The position numbers and the translations under genes are program-made. Shown piece by piece: positions 12,801 through 25,726 of a stretch of 64,000 bases of DNA. A model generated the notes under the pieces. That model was given only the letters and a program-made list of their open reading frames with translations. It was not told the DNA's origin and ran no database searches. The DNA is taken from contig JAOVVO010000321.1 of NCBI GenBank assembly GCA_028564675.1, positions 23,496 through 87,495 on the forward strand. The letters run 5' to 3'. The stretch's first letter is position 1. Each line of letters starts with the position of its first letter. Source of the stretch: Onchocerca lupi (Eukaryota; Nematoda; Chromadorea; Rhabditida; Onchocercidae).

Positions 12801-15415
12801 ACTTTAATTTTATTTTAAGCGACTTTTGCAAAAATAATTGCTATTATTGGATGTGAGAGCATAAAAGTGGAAATATTTTGTCTGAAGAGATAATGAATTT
12901 TGAATGACAATTTCAAATTGTTTCTGTCTGTTGTCATTATCCCTTTTCCATTAAATCGACAGATTTTTCATTGGAAAAATTTAATTTAAGACAAAATTTA
13001 AATATATTTCTCATCAGAAAAAAGAAGGAATTTATGACATCGAGATTTTGCTCATATAAAGATATGTATGACTTATCTATTAAGCATTAAATAATTTAAT
13101 TTGAATGTGAAACCTTCATTCATTTACACATTTTCTTTTTTTTTTTTTTGTTTCGCTTAACTATAATTTCATCTTCTTTTCTCAATTATTTGAAAGTCAA
13201 ATTTTTCTTAAAGAAACAAACCTGATTAGATTATCTGGAAAACAATCCGGAACTCTTTTAATGAAAGTTTAACTTTCGAGTAAGCCATTCATTTCTCAAA
13301 TTTATTGCCAGAATTGTTTCATTTTAATCCAACAATCATATTTTTTGATGATTGAATTTCAATTTAAGCGCCTATTTAAACGGTGGAAAGAAGTTGTTTC
13401 TTTTTCGGTTATATTTTAGTTGATTTGACTATAGTATTTTATAAAATGCTTCCACACTGATAATTCAGTAATAATACTTTGTTGTTTACTTCGGAAAACT
13501 AATCAGTTTATCCTAGCATGTTAATGTAATTTCAAATATCATATCAACAAAAAGAGGAATAGTGGATGTTATCGTTTATTTTAAACATTTCGATGTTATG
13601 CACTATTATGTTTATTCATTTTGTATTTTGATACTCTTCACCATCGTGCTGTTTAAAGGTAAACATTATAATTACTATTGTAATTTTATTACTTAATAAG
13701 AACTATTTAGCAGTTGTTATTTTATTTGTTGTTGTTAGTAAATATGTTTATCGTTTTGGCGGTAAATATTTTTACTCTTCTGTTATTGTTTTGGCGGGAA
13801 AAAATGTTTATGTTTATCCTTGTTGGTCCATTCGAAACTATCTTCGCACTTTATGAATTTTAAGACACCTTGCATATAATAAATCATCTTTCGGAATTTT
13901 CCGGTAACTGTTGTTTGTTATACGTAAGTATTAAAAAATATTTGGATAATTATTGAGTAATACTCAATTACTCAATAATTGTCAAAATATTTTTTTTTTT
14001 TTTGAGTTATACTCAATTACTCAAAAATAATCCGAATATTTTTTATTATATCACTAAGTTCCAATATATATTTTTACAATCAACAGGCTGATATTTGTAT
14101 TCGTAATAGAAAATTGTATTCAGAATAAAAATTTGTATTCATAATAATTCATAGTAGATGTATATTTTGGCTTCAAGCAGCTACAATATACAGTGATAAC
14201 GGCGAATCTGAATCTCAAGCAGAATAAAGCATAGCTAATTATTTATTCTTAAAGTATAAGAAATATTCTTATAAGTTTCCTTAACAAATTGTACTTTAGT
14301 ATTGAATGCATCTCAGTTCTAGCTCAAAATATAATTAGTTTAAGAGTTAATTAATAATTAATCATAGCAATGTTCAGTCCAATTTTTAATTTTATTTCAT
14401 ATCCGTTAACTTCATGTAAATTTATTGTTATTATTTGACTTCTTTTAGTCATTATAATAAAATTATATTTTTAATTTCCAAATAAATATCACCTATAAAT
14501 TCAAGACTTAATTAAAAAATTACAAGTTTTGTAGTTTCTAAGTTACAGTAATACTAAATGGAAATGAGTAGTTTCGGATAATTCAATTGTTGTAGTTGGT
14601 TTTTTCCGATTGTTGTAGTTAGTTTTTTTTTTCTTTTTTCAATTGCTGTAGTTAGTTTTATCCATTATTTACTCTTCTGAAAATTTTTTCTGTACATATT
14701 ACATAAAAATAGAAAATGTCAAACATCAAATTATGGAACAAATGATGTGTTAAGCAGTGTTGATGAAATGCATGGATTTTTTTCTGTTGAATTGTTTAGT
14801 AATTGAAATTTAAAATTTAAAAGAAAAAGTTCGAAATTAAGCTCGATGATTGTATATAATATCCTTAGATTTCTTACTTATAGATTGTTTCATAGCGCTA
14901 CTGCAAATATGATGACCATGTCAACAATTGAACGATTTTTGAACTTTGACATTTCTGTTAGAATAATTTGACTTTTCTTTTTTTTATGTTGCCCAAAAAG
15001 ATGCATAATTCATTGATGTCACATTAAATTAGTAATTTTCAACCACTCATTGATGATAGAATGAATTCGTTTGGTCAGTGATTATTTAATGATAAGATCA
15101 CTATCATACTGTATTACATAGCGAAAACGAAAAAAAGACAGTTATTTTTTTAATTAAATTTAAACTTAATTTCGAACTAATTAAAGTTGAAATTTTTTGT
15201 TCAAATTTGTCATGAAAATTGATTGAAAAAAATCATTGAATTGTTTGGAATTACTTTAGATCGAAAAAATTTTTATTTTGATAACATTATCAAATCAGTT
15301 TTAATTATGTTTAAATTTAAAATTAATTTGAATTTGCTAAAAATATGTGTAGAAATCGATTATGAAAAGTTATTAAATTGTTCGGAATTAATTTAAATCA
15401 AAAAAGTTGTTTCAG
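9823..15415. other. Gene-poor AT-rich interval between TRAPPC10 and HEXD
   Basis: I see no convincing exon in these 5.6 kb. Open frames are short and AT-biased, with no splice-compatible partners. The stretch holds poly-A/T runs, a duplicated motif near 11445-11560 (two copies of a segment containing AATAATATCGGA followed by TAATTATTAATTT), a palindromic element near 13931-14047, a short TTGTAGTTAGTTTT-type tandem near 14584-14661, and a degenerate duplication around 15236 and 15372 just upstream of the next gene. Confidence 0.6.
13931..14047. repeat. Imperfect palindrome (possible MITE remnant)
   Basis: The left arm runs from about 13931 to 13974 and the right arm from about 14002 to 14047. 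Reversed and complemented, the right arm matches the left with few mismatches: both carry AAAAAATATT followed by GGAT and TTGAGTAAT. Between them is a T-run. The inner part, with TACTCAATTACTCAA, repeats in both arms. It has the shape of a short foldback element, but I see no target-site duplication. Confidence 0.55.
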
Positions 15416-15433
15416 TTGAAGAACAAAGTGGTT

Positions 15434-18400
15434 ATGTTAATGGTGCATGTGCAGAATTATTTTATACGATTATCTATTGCATGTTTTTTAGTTCTAATCA
15501 GTGTATTATATTTTTCTATCACAGTAAAATCTGTCGTATTTATCGAAATGCTTCAAAGTCAGAAAAAAATGGATCAATCAAATCCATTCAAAGAAGTTTG
15601 TTTATTTTATTTATTTATTTATTTTTTTTTTTAAAATAAATTATGCAACAACAAGAAATTAACCCGGTATTACTCGGTCATTCAAATATTTCTTAATGTT
15701 CATACGATATATTTTTCAAGAATACTTCTGTTTAAATTTTCAGGAATATTTTTAACTAGCTTATCATTTATATCAAATATTTAATTAACAACTAGTAATA
15801 AATTTCTGCCATCTATTCTCAATATCAAATGTTTATGAATAGAAACTTCAAAATATATGCTGTATCAATATTTTAATATTATCTTTCTGTTGATCACTGT
15901 GATATCACGATGAGAAATTGAGATATAATTTCATAAAAAACTATACTTTCCCAGCTATTATTATGGAATGATAAAATCAATAATTTCATTATTATTCATT
16001 TTCCCAGATAAAAATTTGAGTTTTGTGATCGAGCAGTAATTTGGTGGAAAGAAAGGAATAAAAAGATTTAAAAGATTGAAAAATTTAACTCTTTACTTTA
16101 TCAATCATTGGAGATTATTTATCATAATACATTTATCTGAATTTATGACATGATATACACTTGAAGTGATACTAAATTCAGATCCTCGAATAGAAATGAG
16201 GTCATTTAAAAATCATCATATAGCCTTTTGCATATTCAACTAAATCCCATAACTCATTTTTCGCATTTATATTTTCAAATCAAAAATTGACATATAGTAA
16301 ATAATTGATGTCTCATTAAAGTACCGTATCATTCAAAGATCGTATAAAGTGAAGAATTTTCATGAAATCTGTCCTTCCTGGAATATGGCGGAAAATAATA
16401 GCAACGAAAATGAAATTTGAGAGAAAATAACTGAAACTAAGTGGTATTTTAATCCATCCCAGCAATCCCAGCAATTTCGATTAAAAATTGAATTGCTTTT
16501 AAATTAACAACAGCGGTATTTTCTCTTACTTCATTCCAGAAATTTCGATTAAGAATTGAATTATTTATTTTGAGTTGTCTTTTATTTGCATTTTTTTTTT
16601 TTACTTTTCTATCTGCATAAATAAAAGAAAATTAATTTCTTTAGCAATTTATATATTTATTTTCTAGAAAATTGTACATTTCGATTTGAAAGGAGCACCG
16701 CCAACTTTGAAATTCTACGAAAAATTATTTCCATTATTGAAACAAATGAAAGTTGATGGAATATTAATGGAATATGAAGATATGTTTCCATATTGGGATG
16801 AGCTTAATGTGCTAAAACGGCGAATCAGTTATAATGTTTCTATTCTAAAAGCTATTTTAGAGGTTAATTTTTTCAAAAAAAAAAAAAGTTTCATTCTCAT
16901 AAATTTTCATACTTATTTGCTTATTTTTATTTATATCTCACATATCACTTCATTTATTAATGAAAATAGATAATAAATTAAATAAAAATGTCAAATTGAT
17001 TGGTTAAAATTGATAAGTTTCATTAACTCAATCCGTTTCCAACTCAATTCTACACTCATTTTGAATTTTCTCCAAAGTTGCCTCTTGGCTTTTAATTTTA
17101 ATACCTGCAGCAACTAATTTTAAGAGCATATTTAAAATATTACAAAAAATGTAATAGAATTAATTGGAATTTGATTTTCAACTTCATAACACTTAGCGGT
17201 TTTATCCCTAATTTCAAATAAAAAGATGAAATCTAACACTTTGAATTTTATATAAGAATCTTAAAAACTTTATTGGCCTCAATATATAGACGAGAGCTGC
17301 ACTAAGTGTTGATATAATTATAAGTTTATTGTCATTTACTTCTGATCTCATTGTCAACCTAATTTGAAAAAATTCTACAATGTTAAAAAGTTATATCAAA
17401 CATATCTCATTGTGAGAAATTTTTTTTTTTTTTCAAAATTTAAGATAATAAATATTCACAATGATTTGATAAGAGATAAATAACAAACATAAATTTGATT
17501 CGATTGGTGCAGAATGAACAGTCATCTTTATCATATCGTTCTTATTCTGATAACAAAATTTTCAAGGTATTTTCAGAAAATTTATTTTTATTTTTCATTT
17601 TTAGAGTAAGAATCAGAAATTCTTGAATTTCTCACATTTAATTTGTGAAAAAGCAATTTTCATGCAATTATACCATAAAAAATTTCATTATTATTGCTCT
17701 ATGAAAAGCTCTTTATTGTTATTGCGAGGATTAGAATGAAGTTAAAGTGAACATTAGATTGCAGAAATTACAATCCTTTATTTAGATGCGTACAACTTTT
17801 TTTATACAGATACATTGTTAACCTATGACCTTTTGTGCAGAAACACAATGAATTTTCCAAGTTCATTGTTTTATGCAACAATGAACTTGGAAGATCAACT
17901 AAGTGTTGATTAGAAATAGCTAGTCTTTCAGAAATGATTCCAATTAAAAGAATCACTTTTTAAATTAGAATTTAAGATTAATCCAGTTCAAAATTAAAAG
18001 CAGTCTATTCATCATCCAAAGTGTCGTTTAAAGTCAAAAATACCACTAGCGATAAAGTTTGTCGGACAGTTGATGAGCAGAAATCATAATTTGACAAACG
18101 ATGAGACTTTTAATCTTAAGATGAGACTTTCTGAATGCCTAATTACTCCATACTGTTTGCTGCTTATATATAATAGTTTATATAAAAAAGTTCCACTATG
18201 ATAGATTTATGTATTCTTGTAAAGTTTAGAGAATTAACATGATTTTCTTTGATTATCTCATACCGGATTCATTCAATAAAATCTTTTACCTCTTGATGAA
18301 TCATTATCTTATCTGATTTGGAGACAAATTAAATAAGCAAATTCTTGAACAAGCTAATAATGAACAAGAAATTCGGAACTCTCCAACATTATAGCATCGA

Positions 18401-21400
18401 TTCATTATTGAATAATTGATAAAATTTATTCTTCTTTTTTGATCGTTTAGCAAATATAATTTTGCTTCTTAATTAATTTCTTTACTATTCATTCTTTTGC
18501 CAAATCATTTCATTATTATTATTTACTTACAGTTAGCTTTTATTAATAACTTGGAAGTTATCCCACTTGTACAAACTTTTGGTCATATGGAATTTGTTCT
18601 GAAGCATGAAAAATATTCAGCATATCGTGAAGATATAATGAACCATGATACAATATGTCCATCAAATGAAGGTTCTTGGCATTTAATTACTGAAATGCTC
18701 ACACAGGTTTGTAATATTTTGTCAGTAGAAATTCATATAATTTCTCTATTGTATTATCAGCAAGTATTCAATTATTTGCTAATTATGATACTGAGAATCA
18801 TTCCAGTTTAAGATGAAATTTAAGGTTAAGGATGAAAAATTTATTTGCAAATTAAAATATTATTTTAACAAGTATCGCATATCTTCAAAGTGTATGTTAG
18901 AGTTTTTTAAATACGAGATTCTTTTTAGGTACGTATCATGCATCCCAATGCAAAACGAATACATATTGGTGCTGATGAAGCATATACTATCGGTAGGGAT
19001 ATTCGATGTTTGAATCGACTTATCGATAATTTAAATTTTTCTTTGGATCGTCTAAAATTGGATCATATTAGCAGGTAATTAAAAACTTCTTATTTCAGTC
19101 ACTGTGATATTTTTAGACATTCGTTATTATTTGTCACACAACGTTTCAACTTTTTCACCGATTGATTTGAAATTTTCATACAACGTTGCATTCGAAAAGG
19201 CGCATATTTTTTATAAATAAGGCGAGTGTTTAAGAACTTTCGAACTAGATGAATCTGACCACGTTTCACGTGGCCGAGTCCGCTAGTACCAAATATTTTT
19301 AATTTAAATTTCGTTTAAAAGACATGAAAATTATTAAATACAACAAAATCATTGCATTTTCAAAATGCATCCATTATTTCTTACTTGATGAGTGCTTTAC
19401 CTGAATCTAAAAACAACAAGGAAGAGTATCGTTATTTTAGAGAGCATATCATAATTCATTGGATATGAGAACTGATATTAAAAGCGATATAATTTGTCAT
19501 GAATAATTAGTAACAGATATTTGCTAATTGTAGATTGATTCATTATATCGAAGTCATTAATGAAAATTAAATTTCAATATTCAAATTTTCTCTTTCCAAG
19601 GATAGCAAAATATGCTAAAAAAACATTGGGATTTACGGAAGTGCTAGCATGGAATGATATGTTCGGTGATATTGATGTTAACTTGCTAAATGAATATAAA
19701 ATGGGTGAATTGGTTATTCCCGTTATCTGGGGTTATGCTGTTAATGTGACTAAATTGGATTATTTCCCGAAAGATATGTTTAACAGATATTCACAGGTAA
19801 GACTTTTTTTCTTCCTAAACTGTTGAAATTTGCTATATCTTCAATTAATTTATCAGTTATTCATTCCGCTTATTTAATTGATTTGATAATTTTGAAATCT
19901 ATGATTGTTTTCCCTTTTTTTTTTTTTTTTTTTTTTTTTTGGCAGAAATATAGTTGAATAATAAATTGAATGAAAATTTTAGGTATTTTCAAAGATGATA
20001 TTTGCAAGTGCATTCAAAGGTGCAAATGGACAAAAGGAATTTTTTTGTTATATTAGACGATATCTTGCCAATCAACAATCCTATGTGGAGTTGTATGAGA
20101 AAGAAAAAAAGGTATTTATATATTTGTTTGTAATTTTATTTCAGAAGTATCAGAAAATTTGAAAAATAAATTCTAAGATCAAATGAGATAGGAAGTAGAA
20201 AATAAAATCATCTTTCCTCTATTATGCAGGATCAAAATATGATTAGTGATTTATGTATCTTAATGAGTTATGATATTTACGAAATAATATTTTGGAGAAA
20301 TTTTATACTTTATAGAATTTGGATGGTAAAATTTCGGGTATTATTTTAACCGGTTGGCAACGATACAGTCATTATAGTCCATTATGTGAAATTTTGCCAG
20401 TTTCAATCCCATCATTGATCGTTGATCTGATTTATTTGAATAATGTTGAATTGACCGAAGATGAAATAATAGAGAAAGCAAAATTAAGTTCCTTTCTTAT
20501 TTAATTCTTCAAATATATGAATTGAAATTGAATTATCAATTATCATTTACATTGCAAAATAAATTTGCTTTTAAACATAACGTTTCGGCTATCGTTTTTA
20601 AAAAAGATCTGTAAAAAAATATTAATTTATTGCAATCATTATTCATATTATTAGTATCGGAAATAAGAGTACTTTGTTTCAATTTTACCTTGAAATAATT
20701 TTAGGATATACTTAATTGTCGAAATACTACTACAGACAATTCGGAACACGAAATCGTAACCATGATGAATTCCGGAGACGCGAATTATGTTATTTCATTG
20801 GAGATGATGTTCATGAATTGCTCATTTCCAGGAAGTAAAATTTATGATGAGGTACGTTTCGCTCTTTTTTTTTTTTTTTTTTTTTGAGTTTGGAACTCTA
20901 AATACCAACCATTTTTTATGTCTTTGTCTATATATTTATGGCTTTCGGAAAATGATCGCCTATAATAAAAATAATTGACAATAATAATTAATAATAATAT
21001 TTAATAGTAATGATTGGTAATAATAATGAACAGTAATAATTAATAATAATAATTAACAATAACTAATAATAATGATCAACAATAACAACTGATGATAATA
21101 ACTAGTAGTAATAATTGTTAATAATAATCAATGATAATAATCAATAATAATAATTGATAATCAAAAATTAATAGTGATAATTAATAATAATAAATAATAA
21201 AAAATAGTAGTATATTAATTCAAAAAAACTGGGCCATATTTCAGTTGATTTTTTTAAAATAGATTTTTATCAACAGAAATAAAAAATAAGAAATTATTGG
21301 TTTTCATTTTTTTTAATATGATTTTTTCCTATTTTTTATAATTATACTTAAATCTGAATTTCTGATTACATTTTAAATCTATCTTTACATCTTTTTTTTT

Positions 21401-21582
21401 ACAATTTGGATTTTTAATTACATTTTACACCTTTTAATAATTTTTGCATATGAAACATTTTATTTCATTTTCAGATAGCGAACTTTCAGCGATATCTTAT
21501 GGAAGAGAACTATATCAGCGAAGATCTTCAAAAGATACGTGAAAATGTAGGTTTAGAAGGATTGAACAAATTAATTCAATAA
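15434..21582 (+). CDS. HEXD: GH20 beta-N-acetylhexosaminidase, HEXD (hexosaminidase D) type, membrane-anchored
   Basis: This enzyme family removes terminal N-acetylhexosamine from glycans. Exons: 15434-15595, 16668-16862, 18533-18706, 18929-19074, 19601-19796, 19983-20111, 20316-(about 20487), (about 20736)-20851, 21475-21582, giving about 465 residues against about 486 in human HEXD. Residues 8-30 form a hydrophobic signal-anchor not found in the vertebrate enzyme, which suggests a Golgi or secretory-pathway type II protein. Family signatures are HFDLKGAPP, YEDMFPYW, VIPLVQTFGHMEFVLKHE, the catalytic Asp-Glu pair in HIGADEAY (about D193-E194), ASAFKGANG and ILTGWQRYSHY. The ATG lies 18 bases after a TTTCAG acceptor, consistent with trans-splicing. 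The junction after 20316 is unresolved: a weak donor at 20488 and an acceptor at 20734-20735 keep frame, otherwise the exon runs to a stop at 20504. C. elegans has related enzymes (HEX-2 to HEX-5, subfamily II), so a worm-specific name is possible. Confidence 0.9.
17855..17892. repeat. Perfect 16-base inverted repeat with 6-base loop in a HEXD intron
   Basis: Bases 17855-17870 are the exact reverse complement of 17877-17892, with loop TTATGC. The flanks do not extend the pairing. A transcript of either strand would fold into a 16-pair hairpin inside the second HEXD intron. It is short for a microRNA precursor and could be the core of a foldback element. Confidence 0.7.
19140..19286 (+). mobile_element. 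Helitron 3' terminus (truncated or non-autonomous) in a HEXD intron
   Basis: Helitron rolling-circle transposons end in CTRR preceded, about ten bases upstream, by a small hairpin, and they insert before a T. Here the palindrome at 19259-19273 (CCACGT, loop TTC, ACGTGG) is followed by CCGAGTCCGCTAG ending at 19286, and the next base is T. GTCCGCTAGT is a very common Helitron end. Upstream, the stretch around 19145-19190 (CACCGATTGATTTGAAATTT) resembles the subterminal sequence of many Helitrons. No Rep/helicase coding is present. The 5' end (TC) was not located, so the start given is a guess. The GC-rich end stands out in an AT-rich intron. Confidence 0.7.
20958..21204. repeat. AAT/ATT-type degenerate microsatellite
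   Basis: A stretch of about 250 bases in the last HEXD intron is built almost wholly of AATAATAATT-like units with point changes. Confidence 0.85.
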
Positions 21583-24500
21583 TTGACGTCGTGAAAGTTT
21601 GCGTAAGATTATGTTCACATAATGAATTAAGTGACACCTAAGCTGATTTTATCATTTCAAAATTTTAATGATTTTTCTTAATATTACCAAAAGATTTTCA
21701 AAAAAAAGAAGTTTCCGCTTCATTTCAGATCGCTATTTTACTTCGTCCATATTTTTATGACGAATCAATCAATGAAATAGTAAACGAACAGCTAACTTAA
21801 ATATCTTAATGAAATAGTAAGCATTTATCATATTTGTAATTTATTGAAATTTTTGAAATTCGAAAAAAAATTGATGAATATTAACTGTTACTAATTGATC
21901 ATTTAGAGATCGAAAAATGAATTGTGAACATTAATATATAGCAATTTTTAATATATAGGTAGTTTTCAATTTAACATTGAGTCTGCTAAGTGGTCATTCA
22001 GAAATCGAGAAATAAATGTAAACAGCAATTTTAATTTTTTCAAATCTTTGAAAATTTTATCGTTTATTTAAACAATATGCAAATACTTTATTGAACAAAT
22101 AATATGACGAAATTTCTTAAGAAAAAAATTTTTTTATACCGTACTGACTTACTTCGCTGACTTTCAATCCACATTTTAAAATTTTAATTTTAATTTTGGA
22201 AAGAAAACATAAATTTGCTGAAGTCATAAAAAATACTATGCTACAGCAAATATTTCACAGAAATATTGATTTACGTTAAATATCTCTCTGTCCTGCGATG
22301 GGGCAATTCTCATTTATATGGTAAAAATTGGCTACTTTGTATACAATACGAGAATGATACTTAAAATATTCGATGCAAAAATCTTTTGAAATTAAACGTA
22401 TATAATGGTTATGAAAATCGCAATTTACATGAGTCCTTAAATCTGATCAGAAGATCAAAAATTGAAAATTTTAGTGATATGCGCCGAAAAATCACGTATT
22501 AGTGACTTCGTGTTAGTCACGCTTCTAGTGAATAATCTTCACTAATAATGATCTACTAATTTGTGGAGCAAATGGTAATCCCAAAATAATCATGCAGCTA
22601 TTACTTGAGCTGGATATAAGCAAACTTACGAAAGATTAAATTCAAAATACGATCATACCTGACATTCATACCGAACGTTTAAACAGTTAAGTCGAACGTT
22701 TCAAAGATCTTTAGTTCTTAAATCAAAAGAAAATTTTCTTTAAATTTCAGATTATTCATCAATTGTTACAAAAATTCATTTCTGAAAACAATATTTCTTC
22801 TTCTCTTTTGTTTATCTTATTTTAATTGCTTAAAAAAATTCCTTGATCGATAACCTCAAGTAATACTCAGACTTTTAAATTTATTACTAGCCTTGTAAAA
22901 ATTATACTTACTTCATTCTAAATCAATTCATCAAAATTAAAATACTTTGCTTCATTTCCTTAAGAGTAGTCTAGCACATGTTTGTAAATAATTCTTAAGA
23001 TTTCGAATATTTCTTAAATTCTATTTTTATTTTTGTTCTATTGGCAATAATTTTATGGGCATTAGATGTTTTTTTCTCTTGAATATTGTTCATCATAATG
23101 GTTGTTAATTAGTTTATTGAATTTGGTATTTTCGAAAAGTGAGTAATTTTTCTCTTTCATTGTTTCAATTTTTAACTATTATTTCCATTTTTACTGGTAA
23201 TTTAATTTTGCATCGATATACTTTTACGGTCGGTATCCTGTTTACAAGTGTACTTACTTTGTACCAATACTGATGTACTTGTATTAATTGCTGTACTTTT
23301 ATAATCGATATATTACTGGTGCACTTGACCTTTGTGCTTTTAACCTAGATAATTCAGGTGATTCGGTTATCCGGTATAACTTTTATATTAGATAATTCGG
23401 TCATTTCTTCAATTGATGTGTTGCATATTGTATCGTTGTATTTTTAGGACAATTTACTGATGTACTTATACCGATGTACTTTTATGTCCGGTATTTTGAG
23501 TACTTATTTACTTGTACTGGTGTATTTTCACGATCAATGTATTTAGTACCAGTGTATTCTTATGATCGGTTATTTTTATAGCCAATTTACTGATGTACTT
23601 GTATCGATGTACTTTTATATTAGGTAAGTTGTTATCGATTACTTCCTTAATTATTGTATTGCATTTTTACAACAATTAATCATTTCTGATAATTTCATTG
23701 ATTTATTAATCAATCCATTTTGGAGACTCAAAAATAATAAATAAGCCATCACTTTTCACACATAATTTTCTGTCTCGGAGTTAAGTTTGATATTTTCTCT
23801 TCTTATATTATTCCGTTGTAACTTCTTCGTGGCTTAGATGTATAAACGTGTAAGTGTCACTTTTCATTGCTTTTGAAATCATTTCATTTTAACCTATTTA
23901 TATCCGGATGTAGTGCGTATATTTTAATCAAAGAAAACGAATAGTTTAATAATTTGAAAGACTCTTTTTTTTTTTCCTCTTAAATTTTCACTTTTTTTTA
24001 AAATTAAGCGAATTTTATTTCTTCTTTCTATTTTTTGGCTTTCACAAAATTTATGCACTTTATTCAAATCTATTTTATCGCAATTTTTGAAGTACAAAAA
24101 ATATTTGTCAAAAAAAATTGTACAAATGTGCCAAATATGCAAATATAAAAGAATATATTATCAGCTATATAATTTTGATTGTTACTACTTATTTACTATT
24201 ATCTTATTTAAATTTGTTTTGCTGAAGATAAACGTGATTCTCTATTTCCATTTCTTTCTCATAGCGAATGGAATTACTAATTATATTTTTCTGCTAATAA
24301 ACCAACATTTCTAGATAAATAATTACCCTGTGAAAATAATTCCAACTATATTTCAAATGATTTTTTTTTTTCCAAGATCTTGAACTAATTGAAAGTATAA
24401 AATTAGCAACAATATATTAGCAATTTCCTAGCACATCGAACTGAAATTGAAAAATTCATTGAAAACTGAAGATTTTGAAAACTTCATTAAAATGTAAACA

Positions 24501-25288
24501 AAAGCATTTTAAAGAATTGTTACAAAGAGAAGAAAAGATAATCGATCAAAATAGAAACTTATAAAATTGCAAAATATTTAAAAAATATATACATGAATTA
24601 CTGCTGATAGCATAATAATAAATACATTAAAATTTCGTGAAACAAATGAAATTAGAAATATGTAAAAACAATTTCTACACATTGAAAATAAATACAATTT
24701 GGTAATGAAACTTAGAAATGATTATATTGGGAATTAAAAAAAGTCTAATTTAGATGAAAAATTTATTTGGGAATAATGAAATTTAAATCCCCTCTATGTC
24801 TTTTTTCTTTTGCTTTTAATTCTACTTCAAATGCTTGGTGCATTTCAGATAAGAGAAAGAGCGAATCGAGATATGAAGAATTTAGGGAAGATAAAAGTTA
24901 TATTTACAGTGTCATGATTTAAATTAGAAAAATTATGGATTTTTAAATACAAAAAAAATTCTGCAAGATAACAATTTTGTCAAAATTTATCGGCTGATGC
25001 ATTTGTTAAATGAAAGATGGCAATTTATGGCAACAAAATAACATTTAAATAAATAAAAAGTTTATTTAAAATAAACGTTCCCTGAGTTTCAAAAAAGGCA
25101 GAAAACCTTTTTTTTAAGAATAAGCACCAGTGGCATATTTATCTACTTATTTTTTGGCAAAAATGTTTCTTTCTTTAAAGAAAGAACTAATCTGTACATA
25201 GCTTACGCTAATATTGACAGTATAATTTTCGATTTCAACTAAAATGGCTAAATATTTAAGTTGACCTCCGGTTATTCAATTTTTTCAG
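21583..25288. other. Gene-poor interval downstream of HEXD
   Basis: No defensible gene. The interval includes two small neighbouring hairpins at 22502-22520 (GTGAC/GTCAC) and 22526-22544 (TAGTGA/TCACTA), and a degenerate minisatellite at about 23225-23640. Short open frames around 23924-24314 on both strands are AT-rich and look like chance. Confidence 0.55.
23225..23640. repeat. Degenerate minisatellite with CTGATGTACTT units
   Basis: Three clear copies of a ~45-base unit start near 23264, 23449 and 23581. Each contains CAAT(TT)ACTGATGTACTT followed by GTACTTTTAT, and weaker copies lie between. Copies 2 and 3 are closest to each other. Confidence 0.7.
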
Positions 25289-25607
25289 AAAAGTTGAATA
25301 GTCAGAGATCAATTAAATGTTTATCACTTCACTATCAGAAAACCAGTATGCTAATCTAAAACAAATTCCTGAATTTAACATCAACTTTGAGTTACAAAGT
25401 TTCAAATTCCTAAATTTTAAAACGGAAGTTTCAAATAATATATTTAGCCTTCTCGCTTCACAGCAGGAGGCTACCGAAAATGGTGATTTTATTTGCACAT
25501 TACAAATTTTTCAAAGTTTAAAAACTAAAAAGAAAAAATATGAATTCATTTCCTTACCTTCGAGATTTCTATTTGCTAAATTTTCCTAAATCAGCGTTAA
25601 AAATAAA
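25289..25607 (+). CDS. Candidate small gene: 90-residue ORF with splice acceptor and poly-A signal
   Basis: I do not recognise this protein. An ATG at 25317 opens a 90-codon frame ending at 25589. It lies 29 bases after a strong acceptor (a T-run ending in TTCAG at 25284-25288), and a canonical AATAAA at 25602-25607 begins 13 bases after the stop. That order is what a short trans-spliced mRNA would show. The product is Lys- and Phe-rich (for example SLKTKKKKYEF), with no clear signal peptide or membrane segment. It would converge on the gene ending at 25727. In AT-rich DNA such a coincidence is possible, so confidence is low. It might instead be the last exon of an unseen gene. Confidence 0.33.
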
Positions 25608-25726
25608 CTTGCAAAACCGTATTAGATTATAAATGCTTGATTCTCGCTTCTTGCATCCATTCTATAACTTTTTTTTTTTTCACAAAGTAGCGAGATGAAA
25701 TAATGAATGAGAAAACAATTTTTAAT

